Assembly (NCBI GenBank): GCA_965243525.1
Contig: OZ251568.1
Span: 1,550,001 to 1,614,000, forward strand
Source: WTKD01 sp965243525
GTDB taxonomy: Bacteria; Spirochaetota; Spirochaetia; WTKD01
Reading direction: 5' to 3'
Length of the DNA: 64,000 nt
The notes below the pieces were generated by a model, which worked only from the letters and a program-made list of their open reading frames with translations, searched no databases and was not told the origin of the DNA. How positions within the stretch are numbered: the stretch's first letter is position 1; each line of letters opens with the position of its first letter. A program made the position numbers and the translations under genes. Shown one piece after another: positions 17,387 to 25,522 of the stretch.

Positions 17387-18618
17387 AAACACAGGCGACG
17401 GTGCGCGATCTTCAGCAAAATGGCGCTCATTTGCAACTTTCTCTGCACCTGGGCGACCTTTTCGAGGCGCTCAATCAGGGAGATTCACTGTCGATTGATG
17501 GCGTCTGTATGACAGTACGTCAGCTGAAACAAAAAGATCTTGCGTATTTTGATGTTCTTCCTGCAACGCTTGAGAAAACAACTATTGGGCTTCTTTCAAA
17601 AGATAAACGCGTAAACATTGAACGTGCGCTCCGGAGCGACCAACGTCTGGGGGGACATATTGTGCAGGGACATGTAGATGGCAAAGGAATAGTTAGCCGA
17701 ATATCAAACCATAGTCCACGGATTATGGAGATTTTTCTTTCTCCTGAACTCAGCAGAAACTGTGTGCAAGGTGGTTCAATCGCAGTAAACGGGGTGAGCC
17801 TTACTATTGCAAGACAATTAGAGCAAACCATAGAAGTACAACTTATTCCAGAGACATTGGAACGCACGAATCTATCTGTTTTACAAGAGGGAGATGAGGT
17901 GAACGTTGAATGTGATGTGCTTTCTCGCTATGCGAATATGCAGAGCGATCATACACAGATGCTTTCGAAGAAGGCTATTCACGAACAAGATGGTCTTGCT
18001 GCAACGATTAGGCGTGTAGAGAACTGTCTTGCCGCAGTACAACAGGGTGAGATGGTCATCATTTTTGATAACGTTGATCGAGAGAACGAGGGTGATTTTT
18101 TTATTCCTGCACAGCGTGTAAGTGCCGACGATGTTACATTCATGGCACGAGAAGGTTGCGGTCTCATCTGCGCGCCAATCACCATCGATATTGCACAATC
18201 CTTGGAACTTCCACTGATGGTGGAAGAAAATGATGCATTACATAAAACCATGTTTACGGTGAGTATTGATGTGCGAAAAGGAAGCACCACGGGTATTGCT
18301 TCAGAAGAGCGCGCCCATTGCATGCGTTTGCTTGGTAATCCACAAGCGCATTCCGAAGATTTTGTTCGCCCTGGTCATGTGTTTCCCTTAATTGCGCATC
18401 CAGATGGCATGCAGAAACGCCAGGGGCATACTGAAGCGGCTGTTTTTCTTGCGAGCCAGGCAGGATTTAGTTCCGCTGGGGTTATTTGTGAAATTCTGAA
18501 CAAGCAAGGAAACCCGGCTCGATGGAATGAATTGCAGAATATAGCTACTACGTTTCAAATGCAGCTGGTGAGCATCAGTGACCTACTTGTCTATCAAAGG
18601 GAGATTCAAAAAGGATGA
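17368..18618 (+). CDS. ribE-ribB: fused riboflavin synthase (RibE) - DHBP synthase (RibB)
   Basis: A 416-residue fusion. Residues 1-195 are riboflavin synthase alpha: it starts MFSGLVE, has two barrel repeats with DGVCMTV and NGVSLTI, and the GGHIVQGHVDG motif with the active-site His. Residues about 215-416 are a complete 3,4-dihydroxy-2-butanone 4-phosphate synthase: DNVDRENEGDFF, MAREGCGLIC, STTGIASEERA, RPGHVFPLIA, RQGHTEAA and VICEILNKQGNPAR. RibB is usually fused to GTP cyclohydrolase II (RibBA); here the partner is riboflavin synthase and no GCH II domain is present. The linker (about 195-215) is short and polar. The frame is continuous, so this is not an artefact of an obvious frameshift. 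Confidence 0.93.
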   Translation: MFSGLVETQATVRDLQQNGAHLQLSLHLGDLFEALNQGDSLSIDGVCMTVRQLKQKDLAYFDVLPATLEKTTIGLLSKDKRVNIERALRSDQRLGGHIVQGHVDGKGIVSRISNHSPRIMEIFLSPELSRNCVQGGSIAVNGVSLTIARQLEQTIEVQLIPETLERTNLSVLQEGDEVNVECDVLSRYANMQSDHTQMLSKKAIHEQDGLAATIRRVENCLAAVQQGEMVIIFDNVDRENEGDFFIPAQRVSADDVTFMAREGCGLICAPITIDIAQSLELPLMVEENDALHKTMFTVSIDVRKGSTTGIASEERAHCMRLLGNPQAHSEDFVRPGHVFPLIAHPDGMQKRQGHTEAAVFLASQAGFSSAGVICEILNKQGNPARWNELQNIATTFQMQLVSISDLLVYQREIQKG

Positions 18619-19082
18619 TAATCCGCGCACAAAAACTAGATTCATCAAAAAAAATTGCAATTGTAGCGAGTGAATTCAACGAACTCATAGTAGAGCGATT
18701 AGTCGATGGTGCGCTCCGAGCTCTGGAAAAGCAAGGCATTCGCAGCGATACTGTTTTAATTACATATGTGCCAGGAGCATTTGAGATTCCAATTACCGCA
18801 AAAAAAATTGCAGAATCAAAGAAATACGATGGCATTATTGGACTGGGTTGTGTCATCCGTGGGGCTACCACGCATTTTGACTATGTTGCAGGCCAGGCCG
18901 CTGCTGGAATACTTCAGACAAGTTTGTTGAGCAATCTGCCCGTTATATTTGGTGTTTTGACCACTGAAACGCTTGAGCAAGCGTTTGAACGCGCAGGAAG
19001 CAAGGCAGGTAACAAGGGGTATGAAGCAGCACAAGCGCTTATCGATCTTTTAAGTGTGTTTGAACAAATCGATGGGTCTTAA
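18615..19082 (+). CDS. ribH: lumazine synthase (RibH)
   Basis: A 155-residue 6,7-dimethyl-8-ribityllumazine synthase of normal length. It has IVASEFNELIVERLVDGA, YVPGAFEIPITAKK, GLGCVIRGATTHFDYVA (with the family His) and FGVLTTETLEQAFERAGSKAGNKG. It condenses the RibB product with the RibD-derived pyrimidine to make the substrate of RibE. The ATG overlaps the fusion gene stop by 4 nt. The 3' end overlaps the converging phosphatase gene by 44 bp. Confidence 0.96.
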   Translation: MIIRAQKLDSSKKIAIVASEFNELIVERLVDGALRALEKQGIRSDTVLITYVPGAFEIPITAKKIAESKKYDGIIGLGCVIRGATTHFDYVAGQAAAGILQTSLLSNLPVIFGVLTTETLEQAFERAGSKAGNKGYEAAQALIDLLSVFEQIDGS

Positions 19083-19821
19083 CATCAATACCAAATAGAT
19101 GGCCTGTTTCAACACATAGGGCGCTCAAACTTCCACCAAATACCGCACCAGTATCCACATTTGCAGCATTCGTGCGACGAAAATAGCGAGCATTTCGAAC
19201 TGGCGTATGTCCAGAGACATGCATTTTTGTTGTAGAAATCGCCTGATCGGGTTCATCGCGATTCCACTGTACAAATAATCGTACGTAGTCAGGGATTGCA
19301 GACCCTTTGTATTTTTGTAATAAATCGTAATAACGGCGATCACAGAGGGCATGTGTCACAATGCAGTGATCAGTTTCTATCATGAGGGGAAGCCCTTTAG
19401 CGAACCTGATGTGTTCTTCTGGAATAGCGCAGAGTTTCTCGCGGAGGGCATCTATAGACAGAGCGGCGAAGGAATGTCGTGGTGGCTGCACTTTCTCGTA
19501 TGAGGCGAGGGTTTCATAGCCTCCTTGGGTGAGCCAATTGAAGAGTTCTTCTTCGTTTAAGGTGTTGTTTTTCGCATCTCGCACATTTTCGCAAAACCAA
19601 GCGTCATGGTTTCCCTGAACACTTTGGATGTTGAGTCTATCTTGGTTTTCTATAAGATAGGCAATGAGATCAGCAGAGCGAGGGCCTCTATCGACCAGAT
19701 CACCCACGATGAGAATGTTACAGAGATCGCTGGCAGTTCTAGCTGCGTCTTGGTGAATTGCATCAAGGAGGATCAAAAATTCATCGAACATACCATGCAC
19801 ATCGCCAATCACATAGGTCAT
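19039..19821 (-). CDS. calcineurin-like serine/threonine phosphatase or ApaH-like phosphoesterase
   Basis: A 260-residue metallophosphoesterase of the PPP/ApaH-like group. Metal-site motifs are GDVHG (6-10), GDLVDRGPRS and QGNHDAWF; further His residues are in VTHALC and SGHTPV. It probably dephosphorylates phosphoproteins or diadenosine polyphosphates; the sequence does not decide. ATG 19821 lies 5 nt after a TATACT -10 box, with no Shine-Dalgarno sequence. It ends inside ribH on the opposite strand (44-bp overlap). Confidence 0.88.
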   Translation of the reverse strand: MTYVIGDVHGMFDEFLILLDAIHQDAARTASDLCNILIVGDLVDRGPRSADLIAYLIENQDRLNIQSVQGNHDAWFCENVRDAKNNTLNEEELFNWLTQGGYETLASYEKVQPPRHSFAALSIDALREKLCAIPEEHIRFAKGLPLMIETDHCIVTHALCDRRYYDLLQKYKGSAIPDYVRLFVQWNRDEPDQAISTTKMHVSGHTPVRNARYFRRTNAANVDTGAVFGGSLSALCVETGHLFGIDVKTHRFVQTHLKDR

Positions 19822-19826
19822 GGTTC

Positions 19827-19855
19827 AGTATACCTGTGCTCTATGTGCAGAACAA
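19827..19855 (-). promoter_or_regulatory. promoter of phosphatase gene, predicted leaderless
   Basis: On the minus strand TTGTTC (19855-19850), a 17-nt spacer and TATACT (19832-19827), then 5 nt to the ATG at 19821. Confidence 0.65.
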
Positions 19856-19918
19856 CGAAGGCTCTGTGGGTTGCACGTATCGATATCCCAGATGCTTCTG
19901 TTGTGATTTGGAATCCTA

Positions 19919-19927
19919 TGCTATCAT
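19919..19927 (+). promoter_or_regulatory. extended -10 of aminopeptidase gene, predicted leaderless
   Basis: TGC TATCAT ends 5 nt before ATG 19933. No Shine-Dalgarno sequence precedes this start. Confidence 0.45.
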
Positions 19928-19932
19928 TGATC

Positions 19933-21156
19933 ATGAAGGAACAAGAATTCAACAGATTATACGCTGATTTACTTACGCATGTGCTTGCACTCCGCCCAGG
20001 TGAACGATTAATCATCCGAGGTGAGGTGGCATTTTGGGACTTTTATTGCGTTCTTGCGGAGAACGCCTATAAGAAGGGGGCAAAACATGTTGACATTTGG
20101 CCGCTATCTGAAGAGCTATCACGAATACGCCTCGATACTGGCGACCCTGAGCATTTTTCATATCTCCCGCAGGAATACGAAGCGCGCTATAAACAGGCGG
20201 TTGACGATGGAGCAGCATTTATTCGTATTTCCACAACGCCTGATCCATTTGTGTTCAAAGGGGTGAATACGCAACACCTGGAAACGATTATGAAGACGTA
20301 TTCTGCACAACGCTGCTATCTACTTGGCCATCTCATGGCAGATCACAATAAATGGCTTGTAGCGTCGTATCCCTGTGAAGCATGGGCCCGTGTTGTTCTT
20401 GGTGATGAAGCTGGTCGTGATGACTTGAGCGCGTTGCTGCAACCTATTCTATTTGGCCCAGACAACGACCCCATTCCATACTGGGAAGCAAAATCTAAAA
20501 TGCTTGAAAAGCGAAGTGCCATTCTTAATGATTACAACCTAGAGTCCTTGCATATTCGAGGAGGCGGAACAGATCTCACCATTGGTCTGTCTGATCGCGC
20601 CATTTGGACGGGGGGAAACTCGTATCTAGTGCCGGGAGGAACGCCATTCTTACCGAATTTGCCCACAGAGGAGGTGTTTACTGCACCGGATTGGCGCAAA
20701 ACCAATGGAGTTGCGCGAACTAGTCGATCAGTTATTCTGCAGGGAAATGAAGTTGCCGGTGCAGAATTTCGTTTTGAACAGGGCAAGCTTCTGTCGTGGA
20801 ATGCTGAAAAGGGAAAGGATGTTTTGGATAGCTATTTCAACACCGATGAAGGAAGCCGAAGGTTGGGAGAAATCGCCCTCGTTGGGTGTGAATCGCCAGT
20901 TTTTCAAGCAAATCGATTGTTCTACGATACGCTTCTTGATGAGAATGCTGCGGTACATATTGCATTTGGGGCAGGATACGAAACAAATCTCCAGGATAAC
21001 GAAGCAATGAGCGATGCGCAAAAAGATGCTTGTGGTTTGTCTCGTTCGAACGTGCATGAGGATGTGATGATTGGCTGTCTTGAAACAGAAATCATCGGCA
21101 AATCCTATTCGGGGGAGGAGCATGTGCTCATGAAGCAGGGGCGGGTCTGTGTGTAA
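19933..21156 (+). CDS. aminopeptidase, M29 (AmpS/PepS/aminopeptidase T) family
   Basis: A 407-residue metallopeptidase of normal length when started at ATG 19933 (MKEQEFNRLYADLL...). The open frame continues upstream, but that part has no family similarity and overlaps the divergent phosphatase gene. Family features are LRPGERLIIRGEV near the N-terminus, LHIRGGGTDLTIGLS, LPTEEVFTAPDW and the C-terminal metal-site region AVHIAFGAGYETN with SNVHEDVMIG. It should release N-terminal residues from peptides in the cytoplasm using a co-catalytic metal centre. Confidence 0.9.
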   Translation: MKEQEFNRLYADLLTHVLALRPGERLIIRGEVAFWDFYCVLAENAYKKGAKHVDIWPLSEELSRIRLDTGDPEHFSYLPQEYEARYKQAVDDGAAFIRISTTPDPFVFKGVNTQHLETIMKTYSAQRCYLLGHLMADHNKWLVASYPCEAWARVVLGDEAGRDDLSALLQPILFGPDNDPIPYWEAKSKMLEKRSAILNDYNLESLHIRGGGTDLTIGLSDRAIWTGGNSYLVPGGTPFLPNLPTEEVFTAPDWRKTNGVARTSRSVILQGNEVAGAEFRFEQGKLLSWNAEKGKDVLDSYFNTDEGSRRLGEIALVGCESPVFQANRLFYDTLLDENAAVHIAFGAGYETNLQDNEAMSDAQKDACGLSRSNVHEDVMIGCLETEIIGKSYSGEEHVLMKQGRVCV

Positions 21157-21180
21157 CAACCTAGCTATGCAGTTTCTCGC

Positions 21181-21210
21181 TTGACTGGCTGAAAGGCTCT
21201 GACGTATACT
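21181..21210 (+). promoter_or_regulatory. strong promoter of DUF1761 gene, predicted leaderless
   Basis: TTGACT (21181-21186), an 18-nt spacer, TATACT (21205-21210), then TATTAT and the ATG at 21217. Initiation would fall on the start codon; no ribosome-binding site fits between. Confidence 0.8.
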
Positions 21211-21216
21211 TATTAT

Positions 21217-21627
21217 ATGATAATGAATGTCAAAATTCTTGGTATCTTGATTGCGATGGTAGCTCATCAAATTTTGGGTGCGCTATGGTATTCACCCTTA
21301 TTGTTTTCAAACGCTTGGATAAAGTCGATTGGAAAAACGCCGGATGATTTTAAAAATCAAAAGGGGTTTGCCACGAGCTTTATTTTGAGCTCACTGGGGG
21401 GATTGGTCATAGCCTGTGCACTTGGATATCTTCTGTATGTATTTAAGGTCGAACAATTATGGCAGGCAATTCTTCTCGGTATTTTTCTAAACATTGGATT
21501 TGTCATCAGCAATAGCCTTGTTCATGCACCGTTTGAGTCCAAGTCATTTTCACTTATGCTTATTTCCCGTGGATTTGACCTTGTGACGTATACGGTAATG
21601 TCGATTGTCCTGTTTTATCTGGGATAG
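21217..21627 (+). CDS. DUF1761 family membrane protein
   Basis: A 136-residue protein with about four transmembrane helices. The N-terminal segment AHQILGALWYSPLLFSNAW is typical of DUF1761, and the protein ends with SRGFDLVTYTVMSIVLFYLG. Function of the family is unknown. The ATG at 21217 is preceded by a near-consensus promoter and no Shine-Dalgarno sequence. A second in-frame ATG (21223) is possible. Confidence 0.85.
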   Translation: MIMNVKILGILIAMVAHQILGALWYSPLLFSNAWIKSIGKTPDDFKNQKGFATSFILSSLGGLVIACALGYLLYVFKVEQLWQAILLGIFLNIGFVISNSLVHAPFESKSFSLMLISRGFDLVTYTVMSIVLFYLG

Positions 21628-21634
21628 AAGTTTT

Positions 21635-21679
21635 CAAAAACGCAATGGGAGCATTGCTGTTCTCATTGCGCCGGTTTTG
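21635..21679. terminator. bidirectional terminator-like hairpin between convergent genes
   Basis: CAAAAA-CGCAATG (21635-21647) pairs with CATTGCG (21664-21670) and a GTTTTG tract follows. The loop is about 16 nt. A/T tracts on both sides suit termination of both the DUF1761 gene and the SDR gene, whose stop it overlaps. Confidence 0.6.
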
Positions 21680-22475
21680 TTTGGACGCTGTGAATTGAGC
21701 CCTTGGTTGTCCTCAAGATAAAATCGGCGATACCTGGCGCAACCCCTTGAATAAACCACGCAAATTTCCCAAGGAATCCATAGATAATTCGTTTTTTACG
21801 CTTTGCGATGCATTGTCTTATCAGCGTTGCCGCTTGGATTTGAGAGATCGTTGCATTTCGTTTGTGTTGTTTGATGTCTCCATCTGCTGAAATAAACACC
21901 TTGTCGGGATCATTCTCAACATAGGGCAAATACACCGAACCGATATGTACGCCAGTGTGGCATAGTTCTGCGTCAATAGCCTGAGCAATGGCAGACACCG
22001 CCATCTTCGACGCCGAATACACCGAAGCGCCGGGAAACCCGACAACGCCAGAAATACTATTCACAAAAATTACCGAACCCGATGATTCCAAGAGAAAAGG
22101 AAGTGCACATAATGTCGTGTGTATGCTTCCCAATGTGTTTACGTTAAACACCTTGGATGGAACAGTGGGATTCAGATCGATAAATCTACCTCGCATTGAT
22201 AACCCAGCATTGTTGACTAGTATATCGATGCCCTTCCAGTGTTGTTGGGAGGTGGTGATGAGGGCCTCCACATCTTTTTGATTGGTAATATCTCCGGTTA
22301 AGACAAGCGATTGTGCTTTAGGAAAGGCGTTTGTGATTTCTTCTAGTTTTTCTTTTGTACGTGCGTGAAGCGTGACGTATGCACCTTCAGAGAGTGCCAT
22401 AAGGGCGAGCTCTCGACCGATGCCCTTGCTTGCACCGGTTATAATCATGCGTTTTTCTAGAAACGGGGATGTCAC
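21663..22475 (-). CDS. short-chain dehydrogenase/reductase (SDR)
   Basis: A classical SDR of about 270 residues. It has the TGASKGIG cofactor motif near the N-terminus, DILVNNAGLSM, and the catalytic Ser (SISGVVGF) with the YSASK motif (Tyr-x-x-x-Lys). A probable membrane-associating C-terminus follows (FLGKFAWFIQGVAPGIADFIL), as in DHRS7-like enzymes. The GTG at 22475 is preferred: FLEKR before MIITGAS fits the family's first strand, and the GTG sits 5 nt after an extended -10. An ATG at 22448 would cut the first strand short. Substrate unknown. Confidence 0.87.
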   Translation of the reverse strand: MTSPFLEKRMIITGASKGIGRELALMALSEGAYVTLHARTKEKLEEITNAFPKAQSLVLTGDITNQKDVEALITTSQQHWKGIDILVNNAGLSMRGRFIDLNPTVPSKVFNVNTLGSIHTTLCALPFLLESSGSVIFVNSISGVVGFPGASVYSASKMAVSAIAQAIDAELCHTGVHIGSVYLPYVENDPDKVFISADGDIKQHKRNATISQIQAATLIRQCIAKRKKRIIYGFLGKFAWFIQGVAPGIADFILRTTKGSIHSVQTKPAQ

Positions 22476-22480
22476 TATAC

Positions 22481-22509
22481 AGTGTAGCACAGTGGGGCTG
22501 TGCTGTTAA
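22481..22509 (-). promoter_or_regulatory. promoter of SDR gene, predicted leaderless with GTG start
   Basis: On the minus strand TTAACA (22509-22504), a 17-nt spacer ending TGC, TACACT (22486-22481), then 5 nt to GTG 22475. Confidence 0.55.
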
Positions 22510-22610
22510 CATACATAGGTGTTTAGGATATGTGGGGAGCATTCACAAAAGATGCTGTTTATTTGAGAAAAGGGTCTTGTTTAGAGTTAGATAGATCAAG
22601 ATACCGAATA

Positions 22611-23339
22611 CTATTTGTTTTCGCTATCGTTTTTAAGGCCTTGTTCCCGAATAAGCATTAGTAAGTTCCACGCCTCTGGATCTGATACTTCAGCGCCTGC
22701 CGCAATGAGAGTCTCCATTATTGCGGTAGTCCTGTTCATCAAGGCCGCCACTAACAGAGGGGTCCTGTCCTCACTGTCTTTTGCATCGATATCTGCTCCA
22801 GCATCGATCAATGTCAGAATTACTTCTGGATTTTGCCCTCCGGCGGCTGCATATATAAGTGGAGTGCTACCGTCTTTATCTTGTGCATTGACATCCGCAC
22901 CAGCGTCAATTAGGGTACGTGTTATTGCTGGGTTTGAGTTCAACAGGGCTGCTATCATCAACGGCGTAACTTTATCTTTATCTCGTGTGTTAACGTTTGC
23001 ACCTGCCTTAATCAAAATAGTCATTATTTCTGGAGTCTCTCTAGTGATTGCATACATAAGCGGAGTGCTACCGTCTTTATCTTGTGCATTGATTTTTGCA
23101 CCTGCGGCAATAAGAGCTTGAACAATTTTTGGATCTTGGGAGACGTATGCGGCTCCCATCAATGGTGTTTTTCCCTCTTTATTTTGTGCGTTGACATTGG
23201 CTCCTGCGGCGATACGTTTTTGTACTTCAGAAAGGGTCATTTCTATCCATGCATCTTCCTCAAAAGGTAATTGCGAGTTCTGAGCAAACAAAAAAGCATT
23301 AACCAAAATGTATAAAATTATGACTGATATGGCACGCAT
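22611..23339 (-). CDS. exported ankyrin-repeat protein
   Basis: A protein of about 242 residues when started at ATG 23339 (MRAISVIILYILVNAFLFAQ). That N-terminus is a signal peptide with a probable cleavage after FAQ or FA. About five to six ankyrin repeats follow with period near 34 residues; each has a G[AI][ND][VI][ND][AT] helix cap and a TPLM or TPLI turn (KTPLMGAAY, STPLMYAIT, VTPLMIAAL, STPLIYAAA, RTPLLVAAL). Ankyrin arrays bind other proteins, so this is a periplasmic or surface binding protein of unknown partner. The DNA of the repeats is partly duplicated (GACGGTAGCACTCC occurs twice on the coding strand). A longer frame begins at 23384. Confidence 0.85.
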   Translation of the reverse strand: MRAISVIILYILVNAFLFAQNSQLPFEEDAWIEMTLSEVQKRIAAGANVNAQNKEGKTPLMGAAYVSQDPKIVQALIAAGAKINAQDKDGSTPLMYAITRETPEIMTILIKAGANVNTRDKDKVTPLMIAALLNSNPAITRTLIDAGADVNAQDKDGSTPLIYAAAGGQNPEVILTLIDAGADIDAKDSEDRTPLLVAALMNRTTAIMETLIAAGAEVSDPEAWNLLMLIREQGLKNDSENK

Positions 23340-23344
23340 ACTTT

Positions 23345-23374
23345 TAAATATCATTAATGCTATAAGTTTGTCAA
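23345..23374 (-). promoter_or_regulatory. promoter of ankyrin gene, predicted leaderless
   Basis: On the minus strand consensus TTGACA (23374-23369), an 18-nt spacer, TATTTA (23350-23345), then 5 nt to ATG 23339. Confidence 0.6.
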
Positions 23375-23571
23375 GCATCTTCAAGTGTTAGAACAAAAAG
23401 AGGGATTTGAAACAGAAGAATTGATGAACACCGGAAAGAAACCAAATCTGCGATATATGGAAACGCTAAATCCGTCGCAGCATATACTATACCCCTTTAA
23501 GTTTTCTCAGGATAAAGGAAACATGCAAGCTGCAACACAAAGGAGATTGTCTTTTGGAATAATCTTGTATA
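23375..23571. other. intergenic stretch without a convincing gene
   Basis: The gap between the divergent ankyrin and GLUG genes is 312 bp (23340-23651). Apart from the two promoters it holds a 67-codon open frame (23385-23588) with no ribosome-binding site and no recognisable product. I see nothing else supportable. Confidence 0.5.
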
Positions 23572-23600
23572 TTGTCTTTCTAATATAATTTTATTATAGT
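23572..23600 (+). promoter_or_regulatory. promoter of GLUG-repeat lipoprotein gene
   Basis: TTGTCT (23572-23577), a 17-nt spacer and TATAGT (23595-23600), with an overlapping TATAAT at 23584. The leader of about 45 nt ends with AAGGAGG before ATG 23652. Confidence 0.55.
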
Positions 23601-23651
23601 AGCAACACAGCACTCAACAGTGCAGCTTGTAGCTGATAAGGAGGGAAATCC

Positions 23652-25421
23652 ATGTCAAAGAAGCTTTATAGAATAATCGTAACAGTAATAATGCTTGGTA
23701 TCGTAGTGGTTAGCTGTGATGGAGCAGGTCTTTTTGGGAGATATGCTGAGGTTTCCACAGAAGCTGATCTTCAGAGGATGCGGAATAATCTTAGAGGGTA
23801 CTACGTGCTTGTAGATGATATCACCCTGAGCGGTGATTTTGAACCGATAGGAGGGGGCATTTTAAATCCCTTTGCTGGAACCTTTAATGGGAACGGTAGA
23901 ACGATCAGCAATCTAAAGATAGCAGGATTAGAGAAGTGGAATGTGGGATTTTTTGGGCGCATAGGACCAAAAGGAGTGGTACATGATCTGAAGCTTATCC
24001 TTGCAGATGGGAACTCAAATGATCCTAGCATAGAAGGGGACTGGGACGTAGGAGCACTCGCAGGAGAGAGTGAAGGAATTATTAGCAATGTTAGCGTCGA
24101 GGGCGGTTATGTGAAAGGGACAGGTTTAGGAGTTGGCGGATTGGTGGGGGATATGAGAGAGGGAAGGATTGAAAACAGTTATACAACAGGAGATGTAGAA
24201 GGGGTTAGCTCTACCGGCGGATTGGTGGGGGATATGAGAGAGGGAAGTATTAAAAACAGTTATGCATTGGGAGATGTAAAAGGAGATGGTTTTGATGGTG
24301 GTCTGGTGGGAGATATGAGAGAGGGGAGTATTGAAAACAGTTATGCAATGGGAAATGTGAAAGGAAGTTTTGATGCTGGTGGCCTGGTGGGATACATGAG
24401 CACGGGGAGTATTGAAAACAGTTATGCGTTGGGAGATGTGTCAGGATCCAAATTTGTCGGTGGACTGGTGGGGCAGATGAAACCAGAGAATATGGAAAGA
24501 GGAAGTATCAAAGGCAGTTATGCAGGGGGAATGGTGACAGGAAGTGGTAATGTTGGCGGTCTGATGGGATACATGGAAATGGGAAATATTGAAGGCAGTT
24601 ATGCAACAGGGAGAGTGATGGGAATCTATAAAACCGGTGGACTAGTGGGATATATGGGAGCAGTAAGGGTTGAGAACAGTTATGCAATAGGAGCCGTGAG
24701 AGGAATCAGACATATTGGCGGATTGGTGGGGTATATAGACACAGGAAGTATTGGGAGCAGTTATGCGGAAGGTGCAGTAATGGGAGCCTATGAAACTGGT
24801 GGCCTGGTGGGAAATATGAGTAATGGTAGTATTGGGGGGAGTTATGCAATGGGAATTGTGACGGGAAACGGGACCTATAATAATAGATTTGGCGGGTTGG
24901 TAGGGTATATGTATGATAGTAGTATTGCTGCTAGCTATGCAGTGGGGGCAGTGACAGGAACTGATTATGTTGGTGGTTTGGTGGGATACATTTTTAGCTC
25001 GGATGATATTGAAAATAGCTATGCAACAGGGGCAGCGACGGGAGCTGATTATGTTGGTGGCTTGGTGGGATACATTTTTCACACAGGAGATATCGAAAAT
25101 AGTTATGCAGCGGGGGCAGTGACGGGAGCCAATAAGGTTGGTGGTCTGGTAGGAGAGATTGCTGTTGTGCCTCATGAAGGTCGCATAGACTCCAGTTATT
25201 TTGATGTAAACTTAACAAAACAATTAGTGGGAATAGGTTTTTCAAGCAACAATACGGCACCACAGATTGTTAATGCCTACTATACTCGTGACTCAGGCGT
25301 GTATACCATGAGAGATAGTGGTAGATTGATAAACGATGATCTTGGTGATTTTCTTGGTTGGGGTTTCCCAGAGACTTGGAGAATGCAAGAAGGAGAATGG
25401 CCAAGACTTGCTTGGCAATAG
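23652..25421 (+). CDS. GLUG-motif repeat lipoprotein
   Basis: A 589-residue surface-type lipoprotein. The signal peptide ends in the lipobox VVSC (Cys22). A beta-rich N-terminal region (about 30-150; FAGTFNGNGRTISNLKI) leads into 12-13 tandem repeats of about 27 residues. These are built on GGLVG-x-M...GSI.NSYA.G.V.G, the GLUG motif found in bacterial surface proteins and adhesins. The array is followed by a unique C-terminal segment ending GEWPRLAWQ. It has a strong AAGGAGG ribosome-binding site. No enzymatic motif is seen; attachment or peptidase-linked roles of GLUG proteins are only family-level knowledge. Confidence 0.88.
   Translation: MSKKLYRIIVTVIMLGIVVVSCDGAGLFGRYAEVSTEADLQRMRNNLRGYYVLVDDITLSGDFEPIGGGILNPFAGTFNGNGRTISNLKIAGLEKWNVGFFGRIGPKGVVHDLKLILADGNSNDPSIEGDWDVGALAGESEGIISNVSVEGGYVKGTGLGVGGLVGDMREGRIENSYTTGDVEGVSSTGGLVGDMREGSIKNSYALGDVKGDGFDGGLVGDMREGSIENSYAMGNVKGSFDAGGLVGYMSTGSIENSYALGDVSGSKFVGGLVGQMKPENMERGSIKGSYAGGMVTGSGNVGGLMGYMEMGNIEGSYATGRVMGIYKTGGLVGYMGAVRVENSYAIGAVRGIRHIGGLVGYIDTGSIGSSYAEGAVMGAYETGGLVGNMSNGSIGGSYAMGIVTGNGTYNNRFGGLVGYMYDSSIAASYAVGAVTGTDYVGGLVGYIFSSDDIENSYATGAATGADYVGGLVGYIFHTGDIENSYAAGAVTGANKVGGLVGEIAVVPHEGRIDSSYFDVNLTKQLVGIGFSSNNTAPQIVNAYYTRDSGVYTMRDSGRLINDDLGDFLGWGFPETWRMQEGEWPRLAWQ
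24121..25190 (+). repeat. tandem GLUG-coding repeat array, period about 81 bp
   Basis: About 13 units coding GGLVG...NSYA.G.V.G. The first three units share long identical stretches (for example GGGGATATGAGAGAGGGAAG at two sites), suggesting recent duplication. Later units are more diverged and two carry 12-15 nt insertions. Confidence 0.85.
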
Positions 25422-25522
25422 CTCTATATTCTGTTCCTGATCTGATAAACTCACAAGAAAAATTATCCATGCCTGTCAAAAAACTTGTATAGCACAAGGC
25501 ATAATCACTTGCTAGCTTGGAA

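Noticed and set aside
19606..19932. 109-codon extension of the M29 aminopeptidase
   Set aside because: It is antisense to the phosphatase gene and adds no family similarity; the product started at 19933 has the normal family length.
23385..23588. 67-codon frame on the plus strand between the ankyrin and GLUG genes
   Set aside because: No ribosome-binding site, no family resemblance, and it overlaps the promoter region of the GLUG gene.
24642..25175. 177-codon minus-strand frame rich in His, Cys and Ile
   Set aside because: It is the antisense of the GLUG repeats; its apparent repeats follow the repeats of the real gene.
24121..25190. Regular 81-bp repeats considered as a CRISPR array
   Set aside because: Units are fully coding, diverged and have no constant repeat/spacer pattern or cas genes.
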